Assembly: GCA_002842045.1 (NCBI GenBank)
Contig: PHBX01000002.1
Location: 298,926 to 362,925, forward strand
DNA: 64,000 nt
Source of the DNA: Chloroflexi bacterium HGW-Chloroflexi-3
Lineage (GTDB): Bacteria; Chloroflexota; Anaerolineae; Anaerolineales; Anaerolineaceae
Direction of reading: 5' to 3'
Shown: positions 18,925 through 29,943 of the stretch, one piece after another
How positions within the stretch are numbered: the first letter of the stretch is position 1
How the letters are laid out: every line of letters starts with the position of its first letter
Position numbers and translations under genes: made by a program
Notes under the pieces: model-generated
Seen by the model: only the letters and a program-made list of their open reading frames with translations
The model's database searches: none
What the model was told of the DNA's origin: nothing

Positions 18925-20482
18925 ATTACGTGAAAATAAATGGCTAATCATCTTTTCAATATTCGTGATTGTTGTTACGAGTATCCCTTACTGGTTGGGT
19001 TTTACTAATGAAAATGATCTCTACAAATTTAGTGGTTTTATTATCGGTGTCGGAGATGGAAATTCGTATCTTGCTAAAATGATGATTGGCGCGAGTGGTG
19101 ATTGGTTATTTACCACCCCTTATACAGCGTATCCACAAATGAAGTTCTTTGCATTTTTCCCTTATATATTACTAGGCAAACTATCTAGTCATCCTTCTCA
19201 GACAATTCAATTAATTGGATTATTCCACCTATTTCGATGGGCAGGAATCATTTTTCTAATCTTTGAAACATTTCATTTTAGTTTACTCTTCGTAAAGGAT
19301 CGAAAATTTTCTTTATTAGTTACTATTCTATTAATTTTTGGGGGAGGTTTAGGCTGGTTAGGAATTCTTTTCCCCGGGTTAATTAATCACCGAATGCCAC
19401 TTGAATTTTATTCGCCAGAAACATTTGGTTATTTATCGGTATTCAGCCTTCCACATTTATTATTTGCGAGGGCGTTTCTTTACAAATCGTTCAGAACCTT
19501 GTTGGTACTGGATTCGGCTGCAAGGTTTTCGCAAAAATCATTGTTGAGAAGCGGTTTTTCATTATTCTTAAGTGGTATTTTTCAACCAATAAACCTTATT
19601 ATTGGTTGGTTTATTGTAGGAATCTACTTTCTGGTTAGAACGATTAAAGAAAAAAGCGTATCGGTTTACATAAAAAAATTCATTTTCTGGATTATCCCTT
19701 CTGCACCGCTATTTTTTTATAATTTTTTTTCATTCTTATTTGATCCTTATTTATCAGCCTGGCAGGACCAGAACCGTATCATTTCTCCCCCCGTAATTGA
19801 TTACCTGTTTGCTTATGGATTTGGATTATTCTTCTGGTTCCTGGTATACAAAAAAGGTTTGATGAAAAAGATTAATCTCACATTGTTTATAAATATCTGG
19901 ATCATCTTAATTCCAGTCCTGGCATACTTTCCAATCAATATACAACGAAGATTGACAGAAGGTGTCTGGTTGGCTTTTTGTATTTATATAGGGATTTTTA
20001 TAATGAATAACAAAAATTTAATTGTAAAGATTTTAATATTTACATTGGTAATTCTACCAACCTTGATTTTTTCTGTTGGTTCATTTCAAGCAATACAAAA
20101 AGTAGCTTCGCCGATTTTTTCACCTACATCCATCATGGATGTAGGTAATTATCTGCGTGCTGAGGTTGATGTCGGGGATACAATTCTTGCACCTTTTGAT
20201 GAAAGCAATGTGTTGCCTGTTTATGTTCCTATAAGAGTCATCACTGGTCATGGACCTGAGAGTAAAAACCTGAGTGTAATTTCCGAAAAATTGGACCGTT
20301 TTTATCAAGGGAATCTTAACCAAGTCGAAACTCAGGATTTCATTCAGCCATTTGATATAAAATTTATAATTGTTCCTAATAATCTTGATGCCTCAAAAGT
20401 AATGAGGCAATTTGCTCCTCATCAAATCAAATCTGTTTACAAAAATACAGATTATCTGGTGTTAAAAATTAATGATAAATAG
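18908..20482 (+). CDS. Multi-pass membrane protein, GT-C glycosyltransferase-like (copy A')
   Basis: About 524 residues, paralogue of the operon's first gene. It repeats the order of about 12 hydrophobic helices, GDGNSYLAKMMIGASGDW near residue 45, FGGGLGWLG in the middle, and INIQRRLTEGVWLAF before the short C-terminal soluble part. The ATG at 18908 lies inside the end of the previous gene; an ATG two codons later is also possible, and no ribosome site decides between them. Translation is probably coupled. The function is unknown; a sugar-transfer role at the membrane is inferred from the YfhO partners. Confidence 0.65.
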   Translation: MIMKHKLRENKWLIIFSIFVIVVTSIPYWLGFTNENDLYKFSGFIIGVGDGNSYLAKMMIGASGDWLFTTPYTAYPQMKFFAFFPYILLGKLSSHPSQTIQLIGLFHLFRWAGIIFLIFETFHFSLLFVKDRKFSLLVTILLIFGGGLGWLGILFPGLINHRMPLEFYSPETFGYLSVFSLPHLLFARAFLYKSFRTLLVLDSAARFSQKSLLRSGFSLFLSGIFQPINLIIGWFIVGIYFLVRTIKEKSVSVYIKKFIFWIIPSAPLFFYNFFSFLFDPYLSAWQDQNRIISPPVIDYLFAYGFGLFFWFLVYKKGLMKKINLTLFINIWIILIPVLAYFPINIQRRLTEGVWLAFCIYIGIFIMNNKNLIVKILIFTLVILPTLIFSVGSFQAIQKVASPIFSPTSIMDVGNYLRAEVDVGDTILAPFDESNVLPVYVPIRVITGHGPESKNLSVISEKLDRFYQGNLNQVETQDFIQPFDIKFIIVPNNLDASKVMRQFAPHQIKSVYKNTDYLVLKINDK

Positions 20483-22802
20483 ATTATTGCGGTTGAGAGA
20501 AACAAAAAAAAATGAAATAATTTTATTTTTGATTGTCTTCATGCCATTTCTGGTTCTCTTGCTTTATGGTAGGGTTATTTTCTGGGGAACAACTTCTTTA
20601 CAGTTTATTCCCTGGTACCAATTCTTTTTCGACACCTTAATAAATGGGGATTTTCCATTATGGAACCCTTATAACGGGATGGGAGTCCCCTTTATTGCAA
20701 ATCACCAATCAGCTGTTTTTTATCCATTAAACTGGGTATTATTGATTTTTTATTTGGTGGGTAAAATTGAGGGTTTAACTGTTGGTGTAACATTACTCAT
20801 TCCTCTCCATTTGTTTATTAGCGGATTGGGGATTATGAGAATCCTTGAAAAATTTGGAATCAGCAAATTTCCTCAACTGATGGGTGGAATGGTTTTTGCT
20901 TATAGCGGATATATTCTCACACGATTGAGTTTCATAAGTATGGTGTGGACTTATGCATGGTTGCCTTGGATAATTTTTATGTGTATGCAACTGAAACCAA
21001 TTACTAATCAGGGATCTTTGAAAAAATTTATATATTTAAGTATCTTCCTGTCACTACAATTGCTCGGGGGGCACGCTCAAACTTCATACTACACAATTAT
21101 GCTTGGTGGAGTTGTTGTTCTTTTTTATAATTTCGACACTTTTTATACTCAAATAAAGAAAATCTTCGTATATATATCTGCATCTATTCTTTCCATCATG
21201 GTTTCCGCTGTTCAAATATTCCCAACCGCGGAATTCTTAATGGAATCCCAACGCAGCACTGAAGTAAGTTATGAATTTGCGGTCAGCCTCTCCTTATGGC
21301 CAGCCAGATTATTGACAATTTTGTTTGGAAATTTTTGGGGGAATCCAAATTATGGGCGTTTCCTGAGTGGTGGGAATTTCTGGGAAGAAAATTTGTATGC
21401 AGGTGTATTTCCAGTTATCACGTTAATCATCCTTTTCTGGGTCTTGTTTTGGAAGACGAGAAAGAACCAGATATCCACTAATCAGACAAAGATTATTACT
21501 TTTTTATTTGCGATCCTTGTTTTTTCCATTTTATTTTCTTTTGGTAAATTCTTCCCTTTATTTCCATTTCTATATAAAAATATTCCAACATTTTCACTTT
21601 TTCAAGCGCCGGTCCGATTCCTGATCATTTATTTTTTCACATTCAGTCTATTATTTGGTTTTGGAGTGGATGTCTGGATATTATCAAAATTCAATCATAA
21701 AAAAACGATTATCATTTTGGTTGTTTTTGGTACTTTATTTTTTTTCTCTTTGTATGGAAAGATATTTCAACAAACAATTCCTGATGCTCTCATAAATAGT
21801 ATATTGATAGGAAGTATTCTAGGTTTGTTTTTTGGTTTTCTCACTCTTTCTAAAGACAAATATTGGATTAATTTATCCGTGACAAAATTGATATTCGGCG
21901 TTGTAATGGTTGGAGATCTTCTCTTCCATAATTTTTTATGGGAGAACTTTCAACCGGTAAATATTTTTTCATCAATCAATCAAAAACAAGTATATTCCGA
22001 GTTTGAACGTGTATTTGTTCGTGATGAGGATGAAAAATTTTTGAAATTCAATGTATTCTTTCGTCCAGATCGATTACAACCCCTGGTTGATTATGAACAA
22101 ATCCCCCCTGATTTTATCCCAGAGACAAATTTACTAAATAATCGCTATGCAATGATCAATAATTTTGATCCTCTGCAACCCGAAAAATATACAAAATTGT
22201 GGAATTGGTTAAATGGTTTGTCTATGGATGAACAAATTACAATTAGTTCCATGGTTGGAGGAAACAGGATCGTTGAAATTAATCCCAAGGAAATAGATTT
22301 CATAACCGAAGAAATAATTAACGCAAAAACTCTTGTCCAATGGTATGGTTGTGAAAAGTATGCTGATGAAAAAGATACACTGACGTCTTTATTAGCTTAC
22401 GAAATTAGGGATCCAGAAAATCGATGTGTTTTGATTAATCATTTGTCGAGTGTAATTTCTTCTGAAGAACTTAATTTTGAATCAATTCAAATCAATTTTT
22501 CAATGCCATCAGTAAACTCTATTGTAATAAATTACACCTCTGACAAAACTGGATGGATTGTGGTTCGTCAAAATTGGTTTCCTGGATGGAAAGCCATTTT
22601 GGATGCTGAAGAAGAGTTGACAATTGAAAATGTTGATTACTTATTTCAGGGAGTTATTGTGCCTGAGGGGAAACATTCTATCGAATTCAAATATAAACCT
22701 AAATCTTTCTCAACAGGTTTATTACTTTCCATCATAAGTGTTATATTGATATTAATTAGTCAAATAAGTTATTCATTGTATAGAAAATCCAAAAGGAAGT
22801 AG
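20472..22802 (+). CDS. YfhO-like membrane protein (copy B')
   Basis: A 776-residue YfhO family protein with 12-13 helices. The N-terminal loop has PLWNPYNGMGVPFIANHQSAV, close to the YfhO consensus; a large extracytoplasmic domain (about 500-730) ends in NWFPGWKAILD and VPEGKHSIEFKYKP before the last helix and a Lys/Arg tail. The ATG overlaps the end of the previous gene by 11 bases. In the family, YfhO transfers sugars from undecaprenyl carriers to wall polymers. It is the last of the A-B-A'-B' set and precedes MoxR. Confidence 0.8.
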   Translation: MINRLLRLRETKKNEIILFLIVFMPFLVLLLYGRVIFWGTTSLQFIPWYQFFFDTLINGDFPLWNPYNGMGVPFIANHQSAVFYPLNWVLLIFYLVGKIEGLTVGVTLLIPLHLFISGLGIMRILEKFGISKFPQLMGGMVFAYSGYILTRLSFISMVWTYAWLPWIIFMCMQLKPITNQGSLKKFIYLSIFLSLQLLGGHAQTSYYTIMLGGVVVLFYNFDTFYTQIKKIFVYISASILSIMVSAVQIFPTAEFLMESQRSTEVSYEFAVSLSLWPARLLTILFGNFWGNPNYGRFLSGGNFWEENLYAGVFPVITLIILFWVLFWKTRKNQISTNQTKIITFLFAILVFSILFSFGKFFPLFPFLYKNIPTFSLFQAPVRFLIIYFFTFSLLFGFGVDVWILSKFNHKKTIIILVVFGTLFFFSLYGKIFQQTIPDALINSILIGSILGLFFGFLTLSKDKYWINLSVTKLIFGVVMVGDLLFHNFLWENFQPVNIFSSINQKQVYSEFERVFVRDEDEKFLKFNVFFRPDRLQPLVDYEQIPPDFIPETNLLNNRYAMINNFDPLQPEKYTKLWNWLNGLSMDEQITISSMVGGNRIVEINPKEIDFITEEIINAKTLVQWYGCEKYADEKDTLTSLLAYEIRDPENRCVLINHLSSVISSEELNFESIQINFSMPSVNSIVINYTSDKTGWIVVRQNWFPGWKAILDAEEELTIENVDYLFQGVIVPEGKHSIEFKYKPKSFSTGLLLSIISVILILISQISYSLYRKSKRK

Positions 22803-22838
22803 GTATCTTCAACACATATGTTGTAATTGAGGAGATAG

Positions 22839-23813
22839 ATGTCCATGGAGTCCGCTGAAACAAATAATGTAAAAGATTTTTATGAAAGATTACTCAAAAA
22901 TTTAAAAGGTGTAATCATAGGAAAAGATGAAGTACTTGACCTTGTGGTAATTACTCTGCTAAGCCAAGGACATTTACTCATTGACGATGTTCCTGGTGTG
23001 GGAAAAACAATGTTAGCGAAAAGTCTCGCTAAGTCGCTGGGTTGTTCCTTTAATCGAATACAGTTCACACCGGATATGTTGCCCAGTGATGTTACAGGCG
23101 TTTCCATTTATAATCAAAATTCTCGCGATTTCGAATTTCGGGCTGGCCCGATCATTACCCAAATCGTGTTGGCGGATGAGATTAATCGTGCGACACCAAA
23201 GACACAATCTGCACTCCTCGAATCTATGGAAGAGCGACAAGTTACTGTGGATGGGATAACTCATCAAATACCTCAACCATTTATGGTCTTGGCCACCCAA
23301 AATCCAATAGAATACGAAGGCACTTTCCCGTTACCTGAAGCACAATTAGACCGGTTTTTAATGAGAATTAGAATTGGGTACCCCACATTTTTCAATGAAA
23401 TTGAAATACTCGAACTTCAACAATTAAAACACCCCATTGAGAATATAAAAACTGTTATCAGCAGTACAGAAATTATTGATATGCAGAACGCTATTAAGCA
23501 TGTTTATGTTTCATCTGCTGTCAAACGGTATATTGTTGAACTTACACGAGCTACAAGGGATCATAATGATGTCTACCTGGGAGCCAGCCCAAGAGGGAGT
23601 TTAGGACTCTTTAGAGTGAGTCAGGCAAAAGCTGCTTCTGTGGGAAGAGATTTTGTTTTGCCAGATGACGTAAAAGGATTAGCAAAATTTGTGCTAGGTC
23701 ATCGTATGGTCATTAATCCATCAGCTCGCTTGAAAAATTTAACTGCTGATCAAATTATTGGGGAAGTTTTATTACAAGTGAGTGTTCCAGGTGGAGATTT
23801 CCGAGGAAATTGA
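22839..23813 (+). CDS. MoxR-family AAA+ ATPase
   Basis: A 324-residue AAA+ ATPase of the MoxR branch, a chaperone-like ATPase that works with von Willebrand/DUF58 partner proteins. Walker A is VPGVGKT (51-57), Walker B LADEINRA (111-118), sensor [22 protein letters not shown], and a C-terminal lid domain. GAGGAG precedes the ATG. The DUF58 gene follows after six bases, the standard moxR-DUF58 pair. Confidence 0.92.
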   Translation: MSMESAETNNVKDFYERLLKNLKGVIIGKDEVLDLVVITLLSQGHLLIDDVPGVGKTMLAKSLAKSLGCSFNRIQFTPDMLPSDVTGVSIYNQNSRDFEFRAGPIITQIVLADEINRATPKTQSALLESMEERQVTVDGITHQIPQPFMVLATQNPIEYEGTFPLPEAQLDRFLMRIRIGYPTFFNEIEILELQQLKHPIENIKTVISSTEIIDMQNAIKHVYVSSAVKRYIVELTRATRDHNDVYLGASPRGSLGLFRVSQAKAASVGRDFVLPDDVKGLAKFVLGHRMVINPSARLKNLTADQIIGEVLLQVSVPGGDFRGN

Positions 23814-23819
23814 TCCTGA

Positions 23820-25103
23820 ATGCGTGTTAGAAAAGTGTTTTGGTTTGCTATCGTTATCATAGCATTTTCTATTTTCATGACCTGGTTTACAGGTATTTAC
23901 TCATCCTTTCCAGATTCAAGAGATATTTTCATCCGTTTATCTGTATTAAGTGGGCTTTTTCTGATTATAAATTGGTTTTGGACATACATTTCGGTTCGGA
24001 AAATTACAATCACCCGGAATCAACGACTTTTAAGATACCAGGTTGGAAATGTGTTTGAAGAAGAATTCGAATTAATCAATCCTGTTCGATATGCCAGATT
24101 GTGGATTGAAGTGGTGGATCTGAGCAATTTACCTGGAAAATCAGGCTCAAAGGTGTTGTCTGGAATCGGAGGAAAGAAAAATCGTTATTACAATTCACGC
24201 AATATTCTATCAAAACGAGGTTCTTTTATCCTAGGACCAACTTTATTGAGATCAGGTGACCCATTTGGTATGTTTCTATCTGAAAGATTAATTCCTTCAG
24301 ATAAGCAATTAATCGTTTTACCGTATATTGATAATATTAACCGATTCATAGAACCTCCTGGCTTTATTCAAGGTGGAAGAGCAATTCGCCAAAAGAGTTT
24401 AGAAGCTACTTCGTTTGCCTCAGGTGTTAGAGAATATCAACCCGGTGACCCTTTAAATCGGATTCATTGGAAGAGCAGCGCACGGAGGGACAAGTTTATG
24501 GTAAAAGAGTTTGACCAGGATCCGCAAGGTGATATTTGGATCATCATTGATGCGGATGCAGAGAGCAATTTCCATGAATTAATAGATTCTGATGATCAGT
24601 TTGCAGATACATTTTGGGCTTTAAAGAAAAAATCAGCTTTCAAGTTGCCTAAAAGTACATTTGAATATGCAATTAGTATCTCAGCTTCACTGGCTTCTTA
24701 TTACATTGATGCTGAAAAAGCTGTAGGAATTGGATGTGCAGATTCAGTTATGACTGTCATACCAACAGAAAAAGGGAGCAGACAACTGGGTAAGATTCTA
24801 GAAACCATGGCATTTTTCGAAGGTAGAGGAAGGATGCCCATTAATGAAGTCATTGAATCTTTAAGCACACAGATCGCTCGTGGAAGCACCGTTGCCTTTG
24901 TCACACCAGCAAAACCTACAAATATTCAATTATGTTTTGAAATTCTCATGAGGAAAAAATTAAAACCTATCGTAATACAAATTAATAGAGAAACATTTGT
25001 AGCAGATTCAGAAACTCAAAACGAATTGGAATTTACCAATTTCCCAGGGGTTATGATCAATTATGGAGATTCTATATCTGCAGCGCTGGAATCTATTTGG
25101 TAG
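23820..25103 (+). CDS. DUF58 domain protein
   Basis: A 427-residue membrane protein. Two N-terminal hydrophobic segments (about 7-25 and 36-55) are followed by a beta-rich region and the DUF58 signature REYQPGDPLNRIHWKSSAR (204-222), which begins a von Willebrand A-like fold (DIWIIIDADAES). Partner of the MoxR ATPase directly upstream; such pairs are thought to assemble or activate membrane or metal-containing complexes. No transglutaminase gene follows, which is often the third member of this cluster. Confidence 0.88.
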   Translation: MRVRKVFWFAIVIIAFSIFMTWFTGIYSSFPDSRDIFIRLSVLSGLFLIINWFWTYISVRKITITRNQRLLRYQVGNVFEEEFELINPVRYARLWIEVVDLSNLPGKSGSKVLSGIGGKKNRYYNSRNILSKRGSFILGPTLLRSGDPFGMFLSERLIPSDKQLIVLPYIDNINRFIEPPGFIQGGRAIRQKSLEATSFASGVREYQPGDPLNRIHWKSSARRDKFMVKEFDQDPQGDIWIIIDADAESNFHELIDSDDQFADTFWALKKKSAFKLPKSTFEYAISISASLASYYIDAEKAVGIGCADSVMTVIPTEKGSRQLGKILETMAFFEGRGRMPINEVIESLSTQIARGSTVAFVTPAKPTNIQLCFEILMRKKLKPIVIQINRETFVADSETQNELEFTNFPGVMINYGDSISAALESIW

Positions 25104-25143
25104 TACTAAAAAAAGATGATAAAAAGATTATTGTTCAGAATAA

Positions 25144-25647
25144 TTAATGATTTTTTTCTGATCCAGGATCCTCCAATAATAATTCGATAGCATGTGGCAG
25201 AACTGGCAATAAGAATTCCAGGCATTCCCTGGCAGCTTTTGGACTGCCTGGTAAATTAATAATCAAAGATTGATTTTTTATTCCTGAAACCGCTCTGGAG
25301 AGGGTTGCATGTGGTGTAAATTGAAAGCTCTTGTACCGCAAGTATTCGGAAATGCCAGGAGTTTCTTTTTCAATGATTGCCAAAGTGGCTTCTGGTGTAA
25401 TATCGCGTGGAGCGAAGCCAGTTCCTCCAGTTGTGAATATCAAAGGGATTTTCTCTTCGGCCCATTTTGACAAAATTGTCACGATATGATCCATTTCATC
25501 TGGAACAATCTGATAATCGTGAATTAAAAAATTATTTTCTTTTAAGAAATCAATAATTGTAGGGCCAGATTTATCTTCGCGTTCCCCTCGAAAAGATCGA
25601 TCAGAGACAGTCAAAATGTTTACAGAAATATTATTAGTCTTCATCAT
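25144..25647 (-). CDS. mog: Molybdopterin biosynthesis protein MogA/MoaB
   Basis: A 167-residue MoCF_biosynth domain protein that adenylylates molybdopterin before molybdenum insertion. It has the N-terminal ILTVSDRSFRGEREDKSGP, the central TTGGTGFAPRDITPEAT loop, and the LPGSPKAAREC phosphate-binding segment. Its start lies inside the end of the PHP-domain gene (14-base overlap), so the two are translated together. It is the only general molybdenum cofactor synthesis gene here and could supply the hydroxylase encoded at 48-52 kb. Confidence 0.9.
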   Translation of the reverse strand: MMKTNNISVNILTVSDRSFRGEREDKSGPTIIDFLKENNFLIHDYQIVPDEMDHIVTILSKWAEEKIPLIFTTGGTGFAPRDITPEATLAIIEKETPGISEYLRYKSFQFTPHATLSRAVSGIKNQSLIINLPGSPKAARECLEFLLPVLPHAIELLLEDPGSEKNH

Positions 25648-27388
25648 CTAATTCGCCCGCGATGGTTTTCCATTCTCCGTGCAGTCCATTTGCATTCACA
25701 CCATAAAAGAAGCGTAATTTGTTACCTTCCTTGTAAATCAGATCATAATTTGTGTTATTTCTTGCTTTGTATTTTCTCAATAAACCAAAATTTCCGTACC
25801 ATTTTACAGAGTTATTTATTTGATTATCTTTTTTATCGAGATAACTTCTGATAGCGTATTGCCATAATCTTCTCGCTGATTTTTGAGTTACATTGGTGAC
25901 AACATTCCCATTTCTCAAATCTTTAATTGCAAAATATAAAGTTCCTTTTCTTTCTTCGGGAGGAAACAACTCGATTCCAGTCTTCGGTTCAATGGCAACA
26001 ACAACCTCATCTTGAAAATCAGCCGTTTTTTCAGCTGACATAGTTACTTCATCCATTCCTGTAGATAATTGCATTAAACTACGGCTTTTACCCCTTAGAA
26101 CAAGGCCTACTATCTCATCACGGACTGCCAGGTTTGTTTCATTCTCTTCACGGATATAAATTTTATAATCATCCAGCGCATAAGGCGCATCATCCCCCCT
26201 TGGAATTAATATTCGAATAATATTTTTCTTTTTAAATTCATGAATATCAAATTCACATTGGATGGGGGGGCTGATCCGATTTGAGATTTCATTTTCTAAT
26301 GATTTTATGTTTTTTTCAGCATCGGGAACACCGGTGGCTTGTACTTTTAGATCTGAATTTAAACCCACATATAAAGTGCCACCATTGGTATTGGTAAATG
26401 CACAAATATCAGACAGAATCGAATACAATTTTCCACCACGAACTGTCATGCTATCGTGAAAATCCTGGATAATATTTGGACCTTCTTCCAGGGCTGTGAT
26501 CAGGAAGTTAGATACAGGTTCGGAAATTTCTTTTCTTGGTCTGGTACGTGAAAAATCGTTGCCTTTAAACACATTTAAAATTGCTTCAAAAGTTTTTTCA
26601 CTTAAAAGAATTTCAGTTGTTCTTTCACCTAAACCAAAATTCTTTTTCCTGATTGGATCTGAGGTTAAACGATGTGCATCCGAACCCTGAATACAGTGCA
26701 TTCGTCGAGGATACTCTGGCTTGGTACCATTAAAAAAGTGAGTGGTGGTTCTTTTCCCAACTTGGTCAAGATCGGTTACTTCTAAAGCATGCAGATGTTC
26801 ATCTTGCGTATAAGCAATTTTAGTTTGCCCACCAAAGTTAAACCCGCGCATGGCAACACCATTTGATGAATTGGCGTGAGCTGCTATGACAAGACCACCA
26901 TGTTCATGAATCTGTTGGTAAGCCTGGATTACATCTGAAGTTGCGCCAACATTTTGAGCGCCATCATCCAATAGGAGCGGTGGAATTTTCAATGACAATA
27001 GTAAATGTTCAATTTCACGAATCGGTTTATTGGGCGGAAAAATTCCCAGAATATGAAATCCGAAAGTGGCTGTAAATTCAAAACCAGGAAGAACTAAAAT
27101 TTTCTTTAAAAGTCTTCGATATTCATCCAGTCTTATTTTTTCAGCAGGAAGAATTCTGTTTAATTTTAATAAAGCTTCAAGTTGCGAAATTTCTTCTTGC
27201 ATCTTCTTGAAACCAGCAACCGTATTGTGGTCGGTTATTGCCATAATATCGAGATTTTTCTCTTCGGCTCGTTTTAAGATCTCTAGTATGTCAATTTCCG
27301 GTTGTTGATAATCCGTGGAAGCAGGTGTGTGTATATGTAAATCAATGTTGTACCAGTGATTATTTGGTGGATTTGTTTGTTTTGCCAA
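25634..27388 (-). CDS. PHP-domain phosphoesterase fused to AlbA_2 (Schlafen-like) domain
   Basis: A 584-residue fusion starting at TTG 27388, with GGAG five bases upstream. The N-terminal PHP domain (about 12-290) keeps the metal ligands: HIH (18-20), ITDHN, an internal AAHANSS and GSDAH. It is followed by an AlbA_2 domain (about 315-435; the core reads FTNTNGGTLYVGL), found in DNA- or RNA-binding and Schlafen-like proteins. A C-terminal ~130-residue basic region is unassigned. PHP domains hydrolyse phosphodiesters or phosphate esters. Its combination with a nucleic acid-binding domain suggests a nuclease or repair/defence factor; that is inference. Confidence 0.75.
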   Translation of the reverse strand: MAKQTNPPNNHWYNIDLHIHTPASTDYQQPEIDILEILKRAEEKNLDIMAITDHNTVAGFKKMQEEISQLEALLKLNRILPAEKIRLDEYRRLLKKILVLPGFEFTATFGFHILGIFPPNKPIREIEHLLLSLKIPPLLLDDGAQNVGATSDVIQAYQQIHEHGGLVIAAHANSSNGVAMRGFNFGGQTKIAYTQDEHLHALEVTDLDQVGKRTTTHFFNGTKPEYPRRMHCIQGSDAHRLTSDPIRKKNFGLGERTTEILLSEKTFEAILNVFKGNDFSRTRPRKEISEPVSNFLITALEEGPNIIQDFHDSMTVRGGKLYSILSDICAFTNTNGGTLYVGLNSDLKVQATGVPDAEKNIKSLENEISNRISPPIQCEFDIHEFKKKNIIRILIPRGDDAPYALDDYKIYIREENETNLAVRDEIVGLVLRGKSRSLMQLSTGMDEVTMSAEKTADFQDEVVVAIEPKTGIELFPPEERKGTLYFAIKDLRNGNVVTNVTQKSARRLWQYAIRSYLDKKDNQINNSVKWYGNFGLLRKYKARNNTNYDLIYKEGNKLRFFYGVNANGLHGEWKTIAGELDDED

Positions 27389-27431
27389 AATTACTCCAAA
27401 TTAAGGGAAAGTTTAGTGAGACGGTAAAAGT

Positions 27432-29933
27432 TTAGTCATTATTAGTATTACCTTGATCTAACGCGACGTCAAGCACTTCATCAATCGTGTCCACAAAAAT
27501 AAAATTAACTGATTTCTTAACCTCATCAGGGATGTCATCAAAATCTAATTGATTCAATTTAGGTAAAAGTATGGTTTTGATTCTTGAGCGGTGAGCTGCC
27601 AAAACTTTTTCTTTAATCCCACCGACTGGAAGTACCTGCCCCTTTAATGAAATTTCTCCTGTCATTGCCAGGTCTGGTTTAACCAGGCGATTTGAAAACA
27701 ACGATGCTAATGCAGTAAACATGGTAATACCTGCAGAAGGACCATCTTTAGGTTGAGCACCAGCCGGGACATGTAAATGAATTTCATTTTTTGAAAACAA
27801 CTCAGGATCAATATCTAACTCTTCAGATTTGCTTCTTAGTACAGACAAGGCAATTTGTGCAGATTCCTGCATAACTTTTCCGATAGAACCAGTGATGGTG
27901 AATGATTTATTGCCAGCCATTTTAGTGGCTTCGATGAACAGAATATCTCCACCAACAGGGGTCCATGCAAGGCCAGTGGCAACTCCAGGAAACGAAGTTC
28001 GCCGGACGATTTCTTCAGTTTCAAAGTATTTAGGTTTACCCAAAAAATCTTTTACATATGAAGGAGTGATTTCGGTGATATCATTTTTACCTTCTGTTAT
28101 TTTTGTGGCTACTTTTCGGCAAATATTACCAATTTCCCGCTCGAGATTTCTGACGCCAGCTTCTTTTGTGTACATACGAATAATTGAATAAATTGCATCA
28201 TTTGTAAATTGGATTTCGTTACTGCGCAAACTGTTTTCTCTTAATTGACGTGGAATTAAATATTTTTGCGCAATGTTCATTTTTTCATTTTCAGTATAAC
28301 CGGCCAAGAAAATGACTTCCATTCGGTCTAACAACGGAGTTGGAATTGTTCCTAATTGATTGGCAGTTGTGACAAACATTACTTGTGAAAGATCGAAAGG
28401 GGCTTCTAAATAATTATCTCTAAATTCATTATTTTGTTCAGGGTCAAGTACTTCTAATAATGCAGAAGCTGGATCACCGCGGAAATCGGAACTCAATTTA
28501 TCAATTTCATCCAGCATAAATACAGGATTTTTGGTTTCAACTCGACGAATCGATTGAATAATTCTGCCTGGCATTGCACCGATATACGTTCGCCGATGGC
28601 CACGAATTTCAGCTTCATCCCGAACGCCGCCCAAAGAAATGCGGATGAATTTTCTTCCAAGTGCGGATGCGATGGATTTTCCTAATGAAGTCTTACCTAC
28701 GCCAGGAGGGCCAACAAAACACAGGATAACTCCTTCGCGGTCCCTTCGAATTTCATCTATTACCTTCAGTTCTTCAAAGTCTCCCCTTTCCTTGTGTAAT
28801 TTTCGCACTGCCAGAAATTCAATTATGCGTTCTTTTACATCTTCCAGACCATAGTGATCTTTATCCAGTATTTCACGAGCGTGTTGAATTTCTAAATTAT
28901 CAGTAGTTGTTTTCGACCAGGGAAGACTTACAAGCCATTCCAAAAAAGTTCTTATTACACCATACTCTGCTGCTGCAGTTGGAAGCCTAGAAAGTCGATC
29001 AAGCTCTCTTTTTGCCAATTTTTCAGCTTCTTCTGGCATTTGCGAGGAGGATATTTTGGACTTAAAATCCTCAATATCCGCTGATTGTTCATCGCCTTCA
29101 CCCAGTTCTTTTTGGATCGCTTTTAATTGTTCCCTGAGGAAATACTCACGTTGTACTTTATCAATTTCCTCGCGTGCTTCATTCTGAATTTTTTGACCCA
29201 ATTCGAGAACTTCACTTTCACGCAGCAATATAGTTACCAACGTTTTTAATTTCTCCAAAGAGGAATCCAATTCAAGTAAATTTTGACCATCTTCCAGATC
29301 CATCCTCTGAAAATTAGCAATCGTATAGGCAGTTTGTAAAGGATCCTGAATGGCGGTGATTGACCCAACTAATTCAGCAGGAATTGATGGAATCATTTCA
29401 GCAATATGCTGAAATTGATCTCTTACATTTCTGGCGATAGCTTCTTCTTCTAATGAAGATTTATTTATTTCAGGGTGAGGCTCGATGATTGCTTTTAAGT
29501 AGGGTTCTTGTTGAATAAATTCAGTGATCTTGAAGCGAGCAATACCCTGAATGACTAACCGAATCGTTCCGTCTGGGGCACGAAACATGCGGTGGATTGT
29601 TGCTGCAGTACCAATAGAATATAAATCATTAGGTCCAGGATTTTCAATATCTTGTTGTTTCGTTGCTAGAAGACCTATCAATCGATCGGAAGACATGACT
29701 TCATCCACGAGTTTGATCGATCGGGGTTGTCCAACAGTTAAAGGAACTGCAGTAAACGGATAAACCACGAGTCCACGAAGGGGTAGAATTGGAAGCGTTG
29801 TAGGCAATTCAATATTGGTTGAATCCGAATCATCATTTTGAATTTCTCTAATTTGAGGTGTCTGTTCTTTTTCAGATGAAGCAGGATCTTCGTCTAATTG
29901 GAATTCTTTATTATTTTTAAAATCTTCGGTCAT
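27432..29933 (-). CDS. lon: ATP-dependent protease La (Lon)
   Basis: An 833-residue Lon protease that degrades misfolded and regulatory proteins in the cytoplasm. The order is: acidic N-terminal extension (1-40), LON substrate-binding domain (about 44-245), coiled linker, AAA+ domain with Walker A GPPGVGKT (408-415) and Walker [10 protein letters not shown], and protease domain with the Ser-Lys dyad Ser733 (KDGPSAG) and Lys776 ([11 protein letters not shown]). All key residues are intact. It lies ten bases after an Hsp20 gene and is probably co-transcribed with it, which fits a protein-quality-control unit. Confidence 0.97.
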   Translation of the reverse strand: MTEDFKNNKEFQLDEDPASSEKEQTPQIREIQNDDSDSTNIELPTTLPILPLRGLVVYPFTAVPLTVGQPRSIKLVDEVMSSDRLIGLLATKQQDIENPGPNDLYSIGTAATIHRMFRAPDGTIRLVIQGIARFKITEFIQQEPYLKAIIEPHPEINKSSLEEEAIARNVRDQFQHIAEMIPSIPAELVGSITAIQDPLQTAYTIANFQRMDLEDGQNLLELDSSLEKLKTLVTILLRESEVLELGQKIQNEAREEIDKVQREYFLREQLKAIQKELGEGDEQSADIEDFKSKISSSQMPEEAEKLAKRELDRLSRLPTAAAEYGVIRTFLEWLVSLPWSKTTTDNLEIQHAREILDKDHYGLEDVKERIIEFLAVRKLHKERGDFEELKVIDEIRRDREGVILCFVGPPGVGKTSLGKSIASALGRKFIRISLGGVRDEAEIRGHRRTYIGAMPGRIIQSIRRVETKNPVFMLDEIDKLSSDFRGDPASALLEVLDPEQNNEFRDNYLEAPFDLSQVMFVTTANQLGTIPTPLLDRMEVIFLAGYTENEKMNIAQKYLIPRQLRENSLRSNEIQFTNDAIYSIIRMYTKEAGVRNLEREIGNICRKVATKITEGKNDITEITPSYVKDFLGKPKYFETEEIVRRTSFPGVATGLAWTPVGGDILFIEATKMAGNKSFTITGSIGKVMQESAQIALSVLRSKSEELDIDPELFSKNEIHLHVPAGAQPKDGPSAGITMFTALASLFSNRLVKPDLAMTGEISLKGQVLPVGGIKEKVLAAHRSRIKTILLPKLNQLDFDDIPDEVKKSVNFIFVDTIDEVLDVALDQGNTNND

Positions 29934-29943
29934 TCAGTATTCT

